This document shows, in pieces, positions 40,692 to 48,931 of a DNA stretch of 64,000 nucleotides. This DNA is from Oscillospiraceae bacterium (GTDB lineage: Bacteria > Bacillota > Clostridia > Oscillospirales > Oscillospiraceae): NCBI GenBank assembly GCA_020025515.1, contig JAHHRZ010000002.1, forward strand, positions 158,059 through 222,058. Direction: 5' to 3'. The notes under the pieces are model-generated. The model saw only the letters and a program-made list of their open reading frames with translations. It was not told where the DNA came from and searched no databases. The stretch's first letter is position 1. Each line of letters starts with the position of its first letter. Made by a program: the position numbers and the translations under genes.

Positions 40692-41789
40692 TTATGCCTT
40701 GGGATGCAGAGGCTGGCCATCTCGCTCCCGCCACATTGCACCCAGTGCGGGATAGTCAATGGTGCCGGTTTCCATGTACCGGAACAGCAGTTCCTTCATT
40801 CGCTGCCCCCACGTGCCGCGAATGGAGTCCACAACACCCCAATAGGATTCACTGAGTTCCAATAGGCGACAGCCGGACAACAACTGAATCAGGGTTTCAT
40901 CCTCTGAGGTCTTGGGCATACAGGGACCCTTGGCCTCCTTATAGCCTTGGAAGAAGGCGGCTTCCGCTTTTGGGAATGTTTCAGCATCATAAAAATTGAA
41001 CAGGAAAAAGCGGAATCCATAAAATTCCAGGGCAGCGGGAGCGGCCTGGGAGGATTCCAGATCAAAATAACCGCAGGGAATTCCTTTTTGATCTACAAAA
41101 TAGTTGCGTCCGTGCATATCGGTAAAGACCATAACGGAGCGGCATTTGTCAACCTCCAGTCCGGAGCGCAGCGCCTGGAACTGACCCTGGAAGAAGTCAC
41201 GAATCGTTGCCCCTTCTTCTTCGGTAAAGGTTCCTTTTTTGACGCCTCGTGCAATGCGCATTTCCACAACTGCGCTGAATCGATCTGCAAAGTTGGTGCA
41301 GCCCGGTTCAATGCAATCTTCATCGATGATATCGCCAAAGGAAGGAAAGGACAGAGACCGGTGCAGTTTTCCGAAATCTCGACCCAAAGCGCGCAAGCTT
41401 TCCAGATAAGGCTCTAAGCGATAGCCCTGCTGTTCCTGCCACTGGGTAAAGGAGATACCGGGACACTTCTCCATGAGAATATATTTTCCCATGGGAGAAT
41501 CATAAGCACCATAGATTTCCGGTGCCGGGAGCCCCCCTGTATTCCGGGCCAGAGAAAGAAGGTAGGATTCTCTCTCCAGAGAGAGGCGGCCGCCAAAAAG
41601 CGTGTCTCGATTTTCCGCAGTAATGCCACGCTCGGTTTCCCGCACCTTGGCAAATTTGCAAATGGCTGAGGAACCGTCCTCCATAACAACGTCGAATACA
41701 TCATGATTGGATCCCTCCTGAATGGCAGTGAGGGATCGGGCAGCATATCCGGCGTTCCGAAGGGCAGTCAGTACATGATCCTGATTCAT
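40692..41789 (-). CDS. APH/choline-kinase-like phosphotransferase
   Basis: The 365-residue protein has the aminoglycoside phosphotransferase/choline-kinase fold: a nucleotide-binding N-lobe (AICKFAKV, then ERESYLLSLA and YILMEKCPG) and the catalytic loop VFTDMHGRNYFVD followed by the DFD-like motif GYFDLESS. The usual HGD of the loop is here FTD, keeping the Asp. Family members phosphorylate sugars, amino alcohols or antibiotics; the substrate cannot be read from sequence, and resistance should not be assumed. AAGGAGG precedes the ATG. It lies 58 nt after the YheO-type regulator gene on the same strand. Confidence 0.75.
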   Translation of the reverse strand: MNQDHVLTALRNAGYAARSLTAIQEGSNHDVFDVVMEDGSSAICKFAKVRETERGITAENRDTLFGGRLSLERESYLLSLARNTGGLPAPEIYGAYDSPMGKYILMEKCPGISFTQWQEQQGYRLEPYLESLRALGRDFGKLHRSLSFPSFGDIIDEDCIEPGCTNFADRFSAVVEMRIARGVKKGTFTEEEGATIRDFFQGQFQALRSGLEVDKCRSVMVFTDMHGRNYFVDQKGIPCGYFDLESSQAAPAALEFYGFRFFLFNFYDAETFPKAEAAFFQGYKEAKGPCMPKTSEDETLIQLLSGCRLLELSESYWGVVDSIRGTWGQRMKELLFRYMETGTIDYPALGAMWRERDGQPLHPKA

Positions 41790-41847
41790 GACAAGTGGCC
41801 TCCTTAATAGGGATATTCAGATGTTTTTTGGGGGAATAAACGGATCA

Positions 41848-42525
41848 TCAGGGCAGCTGCTGCAAATATCGATAAATTGTGGCCTCAGAACAGTTGAGGC
41901 GCTGTGCGACTTCTGCAATCGAGCCCTTTACCAGGAATACCCCTCTCCGGTCTAATTCACAGACAATTTGAATCCGTTCTGCCGCCGTAAGACGGTCTGC
42001 CGGGATTCCGAAGGAAGCTAAAAATTCATCGAGCACCGACTGAATAATGTCCTGAATGGAAACATTGACTCCTTCGTAACGACTGATTGGCAGAGAAGAG
42101 GTATGCCGATTTTTCGCAGAGCGGCCGGACCGTTGGGGATGCACTCCTGTGGAGGAGGGGGTTCCGTTGATTAGATAGTCCACAACATCCCGCACCTTCA
42201 AAAGCTGTTCAATTTGAAGATTGACGGTCAGAAAGCCTGCCAGTTCTCCGGCTTCGTCTTTAATAAAGTAAGTAGAGGCACGGAGACGCTCACGGGAAGG
42301 GGACAGAGCACGGTAATTGAGGACACTGTCCTGGGTTTTATAGGTGCCTTCTGTGAGAAAGGAACGCTCCATATCACCAATGGGATTGCCTGGCTTGCTA
42401 CGCTCTGTGAGAGGATGTTCTGCGTAAAGAATTTCCTTTGTATCACAAAGCAGAATTTCAGCATCAGGATCAAAGGCCTGACGAAAGAATGGCAGTAATG
42501 CAGCCATTTTTTCAAAATCGTACAT
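41848..42525 (-). CDS. YheO-type transcriptional regulator (PAS-like plus helix-turn-helix)
   Basis: The 225-residue protein has an N-terminal YheO/PAS-like sensor domain (residues about 5-115, FLTVNLQIEQLL at its end) and a C-terminal HTH (about 175-222, with RRGVFLVKGSIAEVAQRLN and EATIYRYLQQL). DauR, which regulates D-arginine use, belongs to this family. The start at the ATG at 42523-42525 has GGGAGA upstream. It diverges from the peptide-transport operon at 43066 and is likely to control it and/or the kinase and lactonase genes behind it. The effector is unknown. Confidence 0.8.
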   Translation of the reverse strand: MYDFEKMAALLPFFRQAFDPDAEILLCDTKEILYAEHPLTERSKPGNPIGDMERSFLTEGTYKTQDSVLNYRALSPSRERLRASTYFIKDEAGELAGFLTVNLQIEQLLKVRDVVDYLINGTPSSTGVHPQRSGRSAKNRHTSSLPISRYEGVNVSIQDIIQSVLDEFLASFGIPADRLTAAERIQIVCELDRRGVFLVKGSIAEVAQRLNCSEATIYRYLQQLP

Positions 42526-43065
42526 AACACATATCTCCCTAAAATAATGAACAATGAACGAAAAAATGAAACTATTTTTCAGTTGCAACAAAATGAACTT
42601 CCCGCCGGATACAGGCTTAAAAACAGGAATAAACCGATATATCAAGGAATCAGGGAACACATACAGAGGGTTTTCGATACCTTCAATATATCATATGAGT
42701 CGTCGAAAGTAAAATACATATCGAATAAATCCATAGAAAACTACCCTTCTACGAATCTGCAAAGGGGAAAAGGCACGAATATCTTACTGGAAATTGCAGA
42801 ATTGTCTGACTGAAATTTTGTCCTGCGCAAAGCAGAAAAATGGTACAACACACATCCTTGTAAAAAATATTATCATCATAATGAAAACTTGTCAACAGTA
42901 TAAAAAAATAAATGTGCAATAAAATATTCTTGACACGGGCAAGAAAAGGTGGTAGTATTAAACAAGATAAGGGAGCGAATAAAAGAAAGCAATATGCATG
43001 TTCAACAAAAATTAAAACAGAATTTGTGCAAGTAATCCAAAATAAAAAACGGAGGGAGCAGAGAT
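42526..43065. promoter_or_regulatory. 540-bp divergent regulatory region of the peptide island
   Basis: AT-rich DNA between the YheO-type regulator and oppB. It contains a consensus plus-strand promoter near its right end, an 8-bp palindrome GTTGCAAC at 42582-42589, and repeats of the form ATGAAC near 42548-42575 that could be regulator sites. The leader from the promoter to oppB is about 100 nt. An 88-codon plus-strand open frame (42547-42813) lacks a binding site and looks incidental. Confidence 0.55.
42930..42958 (+). promoter_or_regulatory. Promoter of the peptide-utilisation operon
   Basis: TTGACA (42930-42935) is perfect and is followed after 17 nt by TAGTAT (42953-42958), about 108 nt upstream of oppB. 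Confidence 0.75.
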
Positions 43066-43986
43066 ATGCTACGCTATACGGTCAAACGATTTTTATCTAT
43101 GCTGGTGACACTGTTCTTGGTTGCAACTGTGACTTTTTTCTTAATGCATGCAATTCCGGGACAACCCTTTGAACTGTCCAGAGATACCCCGGAAAGTGTG
43201 CGGGTCGCACTGGAAGAGAAGTTGGGACTGGACAAGCCGGTATGGGAACAGTATCTCATTTACATGAACAACCTGCTGCACCTGGACTTTGGAATGTCTA
43301 TGAAGTACAAGGGAATGTCTGTAGTGGGTGAGGTAACCAGTGGAATGCCGATCTCAGCCATTGTTGGTTTTGGCGGTGTTTTGATCGGCTGCCTGATTGG
43401 CTCTCTGTTGGGAGCTGTGGCGGCACTGAAAAATAAAGGTCCGGTGGATTATCTGGTTATTATATTGGCGATTTTGGGTGTGTCCATCCCGAACTTCGTA
43501 TTCGGCTCCCTGATTCAGAAGTTCTTTGCGGTGGATATGCAGCTGTTCCCCATTCAGGGGTGGAGAGGCTGGCAATTTGCAGTCCTTCCCATTGCGGCAG
43601 CAGCATTTACCAACATTGCACACTATGCCCGTATGCTGCGGACCAGTATGTTGGATACCATGGGCCAGGATTACATCTACACGGCAAAAAGCAAAGGATT
43701 GAGCCAGTCGGAAATTGTTCGCAAACATATGCTTCGCAACTCCTTCCTGCCTCTGGTTACTTCCCTTGGACCTATGTGTGCCGGTGTTTTGACCGGTAAC
43801 TTCGTAATTGAGAAGATTTTCAATGTGCCCGGCATCGGTCAGTCCATGATTCTGGCCATTCAGAATTCGGACTACACCATGATTATGGGTCTTACCATCA
43901 TCTTCTCCTTTATCTCGGTCATTTGCTATTTCCTGGTGGATATTGTATACGGCCTTGTGGATCCTCGTATCCGCATTGCAGGGTAA
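43066..43986 (+). CDS. oppB: Oligopeptide/dipeptide ABC transporter permease (OppB/DppB type)
   Basis: The 306-residue inner-membrane permease has six transmembrane helices and the OppB/DppB family pattern: TFFLMHAIPGQPF near residue 25, the periplasmic LGLDKPVWEQY region, and the EAA loop contacting the ATPases (DYIYTAKSKGLSQSEIVRKH). GGAGGG precedes the ATG. It is the first gene of a B-C-D-F-binding-protein operon. Whether it imports dipeptides, longer peptides or another ligand (family members also carry nickel or glycosides) is not decided by the permease alone; the peptidases downstream favour peptides. Confidence 0.92.
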   Translation: MLRYTVKRFLSMLVTLFLVATVTFFLMHAIPGQPFELSRDTPESVRVALEEKLGLDKPVWEQYLIYMNNLLHLDFGMSMKYKGMSVVGEVTSGMPISAIVGFGGVLIGCLIGSLLGAVAALKNKGPVDYLVIILAILGVSIPNFVFGSLIQKFFAVDMQLFPIQGWRGWQFAVLPIAAAAFTNIAHYARMLRTSMLDTMGQDYIYTAKSKGLSQSEIVRKHMLRNSFLPLVTSLGPMCAGVLTGNFVIEKIFNVPGIGQSMILAIQNSDYTMIMGLTIIFSFISVICYFLVDIVYGLVDPRIRIAG

Positions 43987-43999
43987 AGGGGGAAGAAGT

Positions 44000-44959
44000 A
44001 TGAAAGGAAAAGTTCTCGAAACAGCTCCTTTAGAGGAGAAAGAAGTGCAGCTGACAGATGATCTTTTTGAAAAAGATGATTCTGCCTATACGGATGCGGA
44101 CAAAATGACCCGTCCTTCTCTGAGTTATTGGAGTGACGCCTGGCGTCGTTTCAAGGCAAATCCTGTGGCCATGGTGTCGGCCATCCTTCTTTTGATCGTG
44201 ATTTTGATGGCAATTTTCCAGCCGATATTCAGCAGATATGCCTATGATGAACAAGATCCCTTCTGCACCAATCAGGGGCCCAGCATGGAGCACCTGTTCG
44301 GCACGGATGATCTGGGCCGGGATATTTTCACCCGGTGCTGGATGGGCGCCCGTGTCAGTCTGCTCATTGCGTTTATTGTGGCCGTTTTGAATGGTACCAT
44401 CGGAATTCTGTACGGCGGCATATCCGGTTATTTTGGCGGCGTGGCAGACAATCTGATGATGCGTTTTTGTGAGCTGGTTGCATCCATTCCTCAGATGCTT
44501 TGGGTGGTGCTGCTGGTTCTGGTGATGAAGCCCGGTGTGTTCCCCATCATCATTGCCATTGCAGCCACGGGCTGGATTGGCATGGCCCGCCTGTTCCGTG
44601 GACAGGTATTTGCACTGAAGGAATCCGAGTTTGTGATGGCCAGCCGTACCATGGGAGCAGGCAGCTTGTGGATCATTATGAAGCATTTGCTGCCAAATTC
44701 CATGAGCCCCATCATCATTTCTATGGCAAATGTGATCCCCGGCGCAATTTTTTCTGAATCCTTCCTCAGCTATATCGGTTTGGGTATTCCTCTTCCTTTG
44801 GCTAGCTGGGGTACCCTGGCCAGCGACGGTGCAAATCAGCTGCTGACCTATCCGTACCAGCTGATTTTCCCCGCTCTGCTCATCTGCATTACAATGCTTT
44901 GCTTCAATCTGATGGGCGACGGTCTGCGGGATGCACTGGACCCCAGAATGAGACAGTAA
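44000..44959 (+). CDS. oppC: Oligopeptide/dipeptide ABC transporter permease (OppC/DppC type)
   Basis: The 319-residue permease has an N-terminal cytoplasmic extension of about 50 residues, a transmembrane segment, the OppC_N motif (WRRFKANPVAMVSA) and the second permease half with the EAA loop FVMASRTMGAGSLWIIMKH. It lies 13 nt after oppB and has GGGGGA upstream. It pairs with OppB to form the channel. The HLFGTDDLGRDIFTR motif is typical of OppC/DppC. Confidence 0.92.
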   Translation: MKGKVLETAPLEEKEVQLTDDLFEKDDSAYTDADKMTRPSLSYWSDAWRRFKANPVAMVSAILLLIVILMAIFQPIFSRYAYDEQDPFCTNQGPSMEHLFGTDDLGRDIFTRCWMGARVSLLIAFIVAVLNGTIGILYGGISGYFGGVADNLMMRFCELVASIPQMLWVVLLVLVMKPGVFPIIIAIAATGWIGMARLFRGQVFALKESEFVMASRTMGAGSLWIIMKHLLPNSMSPIIISMANVIPGAIFSESFLSYIGLGIPLPLASWGTLASDGANQLLTYPYQLIFPALLICITMLCFNLMGDGLRDALDPRMRQ

Positions 44960-44976
44960 CACAGGAGGAAAGGAAT

Positions 44977-46029
44977 ATGGAAGGCAATCAAACCAAATCG
45001 AATACTCTGCTGGATGTGCGGAACTTGACCTTTTCTTTTCGTACTTATGCAGGTGAGGTGCAGGCAGTGCGTGGTGTCAGCCTGAAGCTGGAGCGTGGCA
45101 AGAGCCTGGGCATTGTGGGAGAATCGGGCTGCGGCAAAAGCGTTACCGCAAAGTCCATTGTTCGACTGAACCCGGAGGCTCCCAAGGGAATCTATAAGGG
45201 CGGGGAAGTGCTGTTTGAAGGCAGGGACTTATTGAAGCTGTCGGATAGGGAAATGCAGAAAATCCGTGCCCAGGAAATCCGCATGATTTTCCAGGACCCC
45301 ATGACCAGCCTGAACCCTACCATGACCATTGGCAAACAGATTGTGGAAGGAATCCTGAAATACGGCAATAAGACCAAGGAAGAGGCGAAAAAAATAGCAC
45401 TGGAAACCCTGGCTTTGGCGGGAATTCCCAGTCCTGAAGATCGCTTCAAACAATATCCCCATGAATTTTCCGGCGGTATGCGCCAGAGAGCCATGATTGC
45501 CCTGGCAATGGCAGTCAATCCCAAACTTCTCATTGCCGATGAGCCAACCACCGCATTGGATGTAACGATTCAGGCACAGATCCTGGACCTCATTAAGGAT
45601 ATTCAAAAGAAATACGATACCTCTATTATTATGATTACCCATGATTTAGGTGTTGTGGCGAATATCGCCGACAACATTGCGGTTATGTATGCAGGAAAGG
45701 TCATGGAATATGGCAGGGCAGAAGATATTTTTGAGCATCCTGCACATCCATATACCTGGGGCGTGCTACAGTCCATTCCTCCGGAGGACACCAGCAATCG
45801 GGAGCCGCTGCATCCCATTTTAGGATCTCCTCCGGACCTGTTTCATCCTCCTGTGGGTTGTCCCTTTGCGGCTCGTTGTCCCTATGCAATGAAAGCCTGC
45901 AATCAGGTCTATCCCATGACATTCGACCAGGAGGGCGAGGATCACTGGTGTTCCTGCTGGCTCTATCATTCCAAAGCGTTGGATGTGGTGAACCCCATTA
46001 CAGGAAAGGGGGTAAAGAAACATGGGTAA
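44977..46029 (+). CDS. oppD: Peptide ABC transporter ATP-binding protein (OppD/DppD type)
   Basis: The 350-residue ATPase has Walker A GESGCGKSVTAKS near residue 46, the signature FSGGMRQRAMIALAMA, Walker B LLIADEPTTALD and the H-loop ITHDLGVV. The C-terminal oligopeptide-transporter extension contains the Cys-rich stretch PPVGCPFAARCPYAMKAC, which in related proteins binds an iron-sulfur cluster. AGGAGG precedes the ATG at 44977-44979. It overlaps oppF by 8 nt. Confidence 0.95.
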   Translation: MEGNQTKSNTLLDVRNLTFSFRTYAGEVQAVRGVSLKLERGKSLGIVGESGCGKSVTAKSIVRLNPEAPKGIYKGGEVLFEGRDLLKLSDREMQKIRAQEIRMIFQDPMTSLNPTMTIGKQIVEGILKYGNKTKEEAKKIALETLALAGIPSPEDRFKQYPHEFSGGMRQRAMIALAMAVNPKLLIADEPTTALDVTIQAQILDLIKDIQKKYDTSIIMITHDLGVVANIADNIAVMYAGKVMEYGRAEDIFEHPAHPYTWGVLQSIPPEDTSNREPLHPILGSPPDLFHPPVGCPFAARCPYAMKACNQVYPMTFDQEGEDHWCSCWLYHSKALDVVNPITGKGVKKHG

Positions 46030-46996
46030 AGATATCATTCTGGAAACACGAGACTTAAAGAAATACTTTAATATCAAAGGCGGAAAAGTGGTTAAGGCAG
46101 TCGATGGTGTATCCATTCAGGTGGAACGGGGAAAAACCCTGGGCCTGGTAGGAGAGTCCGGCTGTGGTAAATCCACATTAGGCCGCACCATCATCCGTAT
46201 TTATGATCCCACGGAAGGACAGATCCTTCTCAATGGCAAGGACATCAGCGGAAAGAGCAGCAAGCATTTCCGGCAGGAACTGGCCCGGAGCATTCAGATG
46301 ATTTTTCAGGACCCCTATGCCTGTCTGAATCCCCGTATGACAGTCAGCCAGCTGATTTCGGAAGGCTGGGATCTCAACAGGGCCATTCACATGTCCGCAG
46401 CGGAGCGGAAAGAGCAAGTAATCAAGCTGCTGGAAATCGTAGGACTGAATGAAGAACACTCCAACCGGTTTCCCCATGAGTTTTCCGGTGGTCAGCGTCA
46501 GCGTATCGGCATTGCCCGTGCCTTGTCCATGAACCCGGAGTTGATTGTCTGCGACGAACCCATCTCCGCTTTGGATGTCTCCATTCAGGCGCAGGTTATG
46601 AACCTTTTGCTGGAGTTACAGCAAAAAAACGGCCTTTCTTACATTTTTATTGCCCATGACCTTTCTATGGTGCGCTATATTTCTGATTCTGTGGCGGTTA
46701 TGTACTTGGGGCAGATTATGGAATATGCTTCCAACAAGGAACTCTATGAACATCCCCAGCACCCATATACAAAAGCCTTGTTCTCTGCCATTCCCATTGC
46801 AAACCCCACGGCGGAAAAAGCACGCAAGCGGATCAAGCTGGAAGGAGAAATTCCCAGCCCAATCAATGCACCAAAGGGATGCAAATTCTGCACCCGCTGC
46901 GCTTATGCAAAACCCATTTGTTACGAACAGCCCCCGGAACTGAAAGAATGTGCGCCCGGCCATATGGTTGCCTGCCATGTGGTCAATGAAAAATAA
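46022..46996 (+). CDS. oppF: Peptide ABC transporter ATP-binding protein (OppF/DppF type)
   Basis: The 324-residue ATPase has Walker A GESGCGKSTLGRT, the signature FSGGQRQRIGIARAL, Walker B LIVCDEPISALD and the C-terminal extension with Cys-rich APKGCKFCTRCAYAKPIC. It overlaps the end of oppD by 8 nt, which implies coupled translation. It forms the heterodimeric ATPase with OppD. An 86-nt gap separates it from the binding-protein gene. Confidence 0.95.
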   Translation: MGKDIILETRDLKKYFNIKGGKVVKAVDGVSIQVERGKTLGLVGESGCGKSTLGRTIIRIYDPTEGQILLNGKDISGKSSKHFRQELARSIQMIFQDPYACLNPRMTVSQLISEGWDLNRAIHMSAAERKEQVIKLLEIVGLNEEHSNRFPHEFSGGQRQRIGIARALSMNPELIVCDEPISALDVSIQAQVMNLLLELQQKNGLSYIFIAHDLSMVRYISDSVAVMYLGQIMEYASNKELYEHPQHPYTKALFSAIPIANPTAEKARKRIKLEGEIPSPINAPKGCKFCTRCAYAKPICYEQPPELKECAPGHMVACHVVNEK

Positions 46997-47082
46997 GTGC
47001 AGCCCATTTACAATGTGATTATGCGGAACCCCGCAGATCAAGAGGAAGTCTTATACAATATTCAGATGCAGGAGGAAGAAAA

Positions 47083-48759
47083 ATGAAAAAGAATCTAAAA
47101 AAAGTTCTGTCCTTGCTTTTGGTACTGTCAATGGCTCTGGCGTTTGCGGCTTGTGGCAGCGGCAATGGCAATTCTGAGGACAACAAACCCAGTCAGTCAA
47201 ATGGGACTGACGACAAGACCAACCCTTCCGATGAGAAGCTGGCAGCCAACCAGAGTTTCTCTTATATCAGCAGAACGGAACCCGCTACCCTGGACCCCTG
47301 GTTTAATAACAATGGTGAGACCAGCAATGTCATTATTTCCATTCACGAGCCTCTTCTGCGCAGAACTGCCGACGGTGGTTGGAGCGAAGGCCTGTGTACC
47401 AGCTATGAAAAGAGCGAAGACAGCAAGACACACACCCTGGTTCTGAGAGAGGGTGCCAAGTGGCAGGACGGTACGCCTGTCACCACAGAAGACATACTGT
47501 TCTCTGTGGAGCATGCCCTGAAACCCGAGATGGCATCGGAAATTGCTTATCGTTATTTTCCCATTGTAAATGCGGAAGCCTTCTTTACCGGCAAGGTCGG
47601 TTTTGAAGAGGTTGGCGTAAAGGCGGATGGCAACACCATTGTGTTCACCACCACCGAGCCTTGTGACTTCTTTATCGATATGCTGACCTCCGACAATATG
47701 GCCCCTGTGCAGAAGGCGGCTGTAGAGGCCAACGGCGAACTGTATGGTACCGATGTGGATAAGGTTGTTGCCTCCGGTCCTTTCAAGCTCACCGAGTGGA
47801 CCCATCAGAATAGTATGATCCTGGAGAAGAATGAAAACTACTGGGATGCCGACAATGTAAAGCTGGAAAAAATCGAAGTGGTCATTACCAGTGATGCCAA
47901 TACGGCTCTGGGCATGTATCAGAGCGGTGCTCTCAGCATTGTCCGTGTAGGCAAGGATCAGCTGAGCCTCTTTGATGAAAAGGAACTGCGGGTGGATCCC
48001 CGTCTGAAGGTCACCTTTATTGAGTTCAACCCCGCCAATGAATTCCTGAGCAATAAGAACATCCGTGAGGCCCTGTCCATTTCCTTCAACCGTCAGGTCT
48101 TTGCAGAGCAGATTTTGAAGAATGGAAAGCTGGCAGCCTATGGCTTGGTTCCTTATGGTGTTACAGGTGTGAATGGCGGCGACTTCCGGGAGCAGAATGG
48201 CAATGTGGTTTCCGATGCTTCCGATGAATCTGAGATTGCACGGGCCAAGGAACTGCTGCAAAAGGGCCTGGACGAGCTGGGAAAGACTGCGGAAGATCTG
48301 CAGGAGGGCTTCGTCATCCAGACGCTGGACAGCGGCAAGCAGCAGGCCCAAGCCATTCAGAACATGTGGAAGGTCAACCTGGGACTGGAAATGCCGGTAC
48401 AGGTTCTGGACATCAATGTTTTGCTGCCCATGTTGATGGGTGGTACCTTTGACTGCGTGATCGGCGGCGGCCAGGACTCCAATTATCGGGATCCTCAGGG
48501 CTTTATGCAGTTCATTTATGATGAAAACAAATGGGATAACCAGGAATTCCGTTCCCTGGTGGAGAAGGCTCACACCCAGACCGGAGATGAGCGAATTCAG
48601 ACCTGGATGGAAATTGAAAAGGTGATTCTGGAAAACTTCATCTACATTCCTCAGGTCTATGCAGAAAATACTTGGGCAGTCAATCCCCAGGTTCGCGGTC
48701 TGAACATCTACACCTATGGTTCCGAATTTGATTTCAAGGATGTTTATATTGTAGAGTAA
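47083..48759 (+). CDS. Peptide-binding lipoprotein (SBP family 5)
   Basis: The 558-residue protein has a signal peptide with lipobox AFAACGS (Cys at about residue 24), a Ser/Asn/Asp-rich linker, and the family-5 solute-binding domain (AKWQDGTPVTTEDILFSVEH; NENYWDADNVKLEKIEVV). It delivers substrates to the OppBCDF transporter. The gene comes last in the transporter set rather than first, the usual order for dpp and opp operons. AGGAGG precedes its ATG. Ligand preference is not evident from sequence; peptides are most likely. Confidence 0.92.
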   Translation: MKKNLKKVLSLLLVLSMALAFAACGSGNGNSEDNKPSQSNGTDDKTNPSDEKLAANQSFSYISRTEPATLDPWFNNNGETSNVIISIHEPLLRRTADGGWSEGLCTSYEKSEDSKTHTLVLREGAKWQDGTPVTTEDILFSVEHALKPEMASEIAYRYFPIVNAEAFFTGKVGFEEVGVKADGNTIVFTTTEPCDFFIDMLTSDNMAPVQKAAVEANGELYGTDVDKVVASGPFKLTEWTHQNSMILEKNENYWDADNVKLEKIEVVITSDANTALGMYQSGALSIVRVGKDQLSLFDEKELRVDPRLKVTFIEFNPANEFLSNKNIREALSISFNRQVFAEQILKNGKLAAYGLVPYGVTGVNGGDFREQNGNVVSDASDESEIARAKELLQKGLDELGKTAEDLQEGFVIQTLDSGKQQAQAIQNMWKVNLGLEMPVQVLDINVLLPMLMGGTFDCVIGGGQDSNYRDPQGFMQFIYDENKWDNQEFRSLVEKAHTQTGDERIQTWMEIEKVILENFIYIPQVYAENTWAVNPQVRGLNIYTYGSEFDFKDVYIVE

Positions 48760-48764
48760 TTGAA

Positions 48765-48850
48765 ATAACGACTCTGCGGTACACGGATACCCCGTACATT
48801 CCGCGAAGGCGAGGAGCGGGAGTAGAACAGGTGTCTGCTCCCGCTTATCG
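48765..48850. repeat. Structured intergenic segment between the binding protein and the M29 peptidase
   Basis: Two imperfect hairpins: GCGGTAC-type repeats between 48775 and 48804, and AGCGGGAG/CTCCCGCT (48815-48822 and 48838-48845). No T tract follows, so it is more likely an mRNA-stability or attenuation element that lowers expression of the downstream peptidases than a full terminator. Confidence 0.5.
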
Positions 48851-48931
48851 CCTAAACGCATAATATTTTATACGATTGAATGATTTGAAAACCGCAATAT
48901 GGACAGATTGATACATTGAGTGGGTGAGAAC

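Noticed and set aside
40692..41789. Aminoglycoside resistance gene
   Set aside because: Only the kinase fold is shared; there is no close match to a known resistance family, and the neighbours suggest metabolism.
42547..42813. 88-codon plus-strand frame in the divergent control region
   Set aside because: No binding site, AT-rich low-complexity product, and it overlaps the upstream region of the regulator. No recognisable domain.
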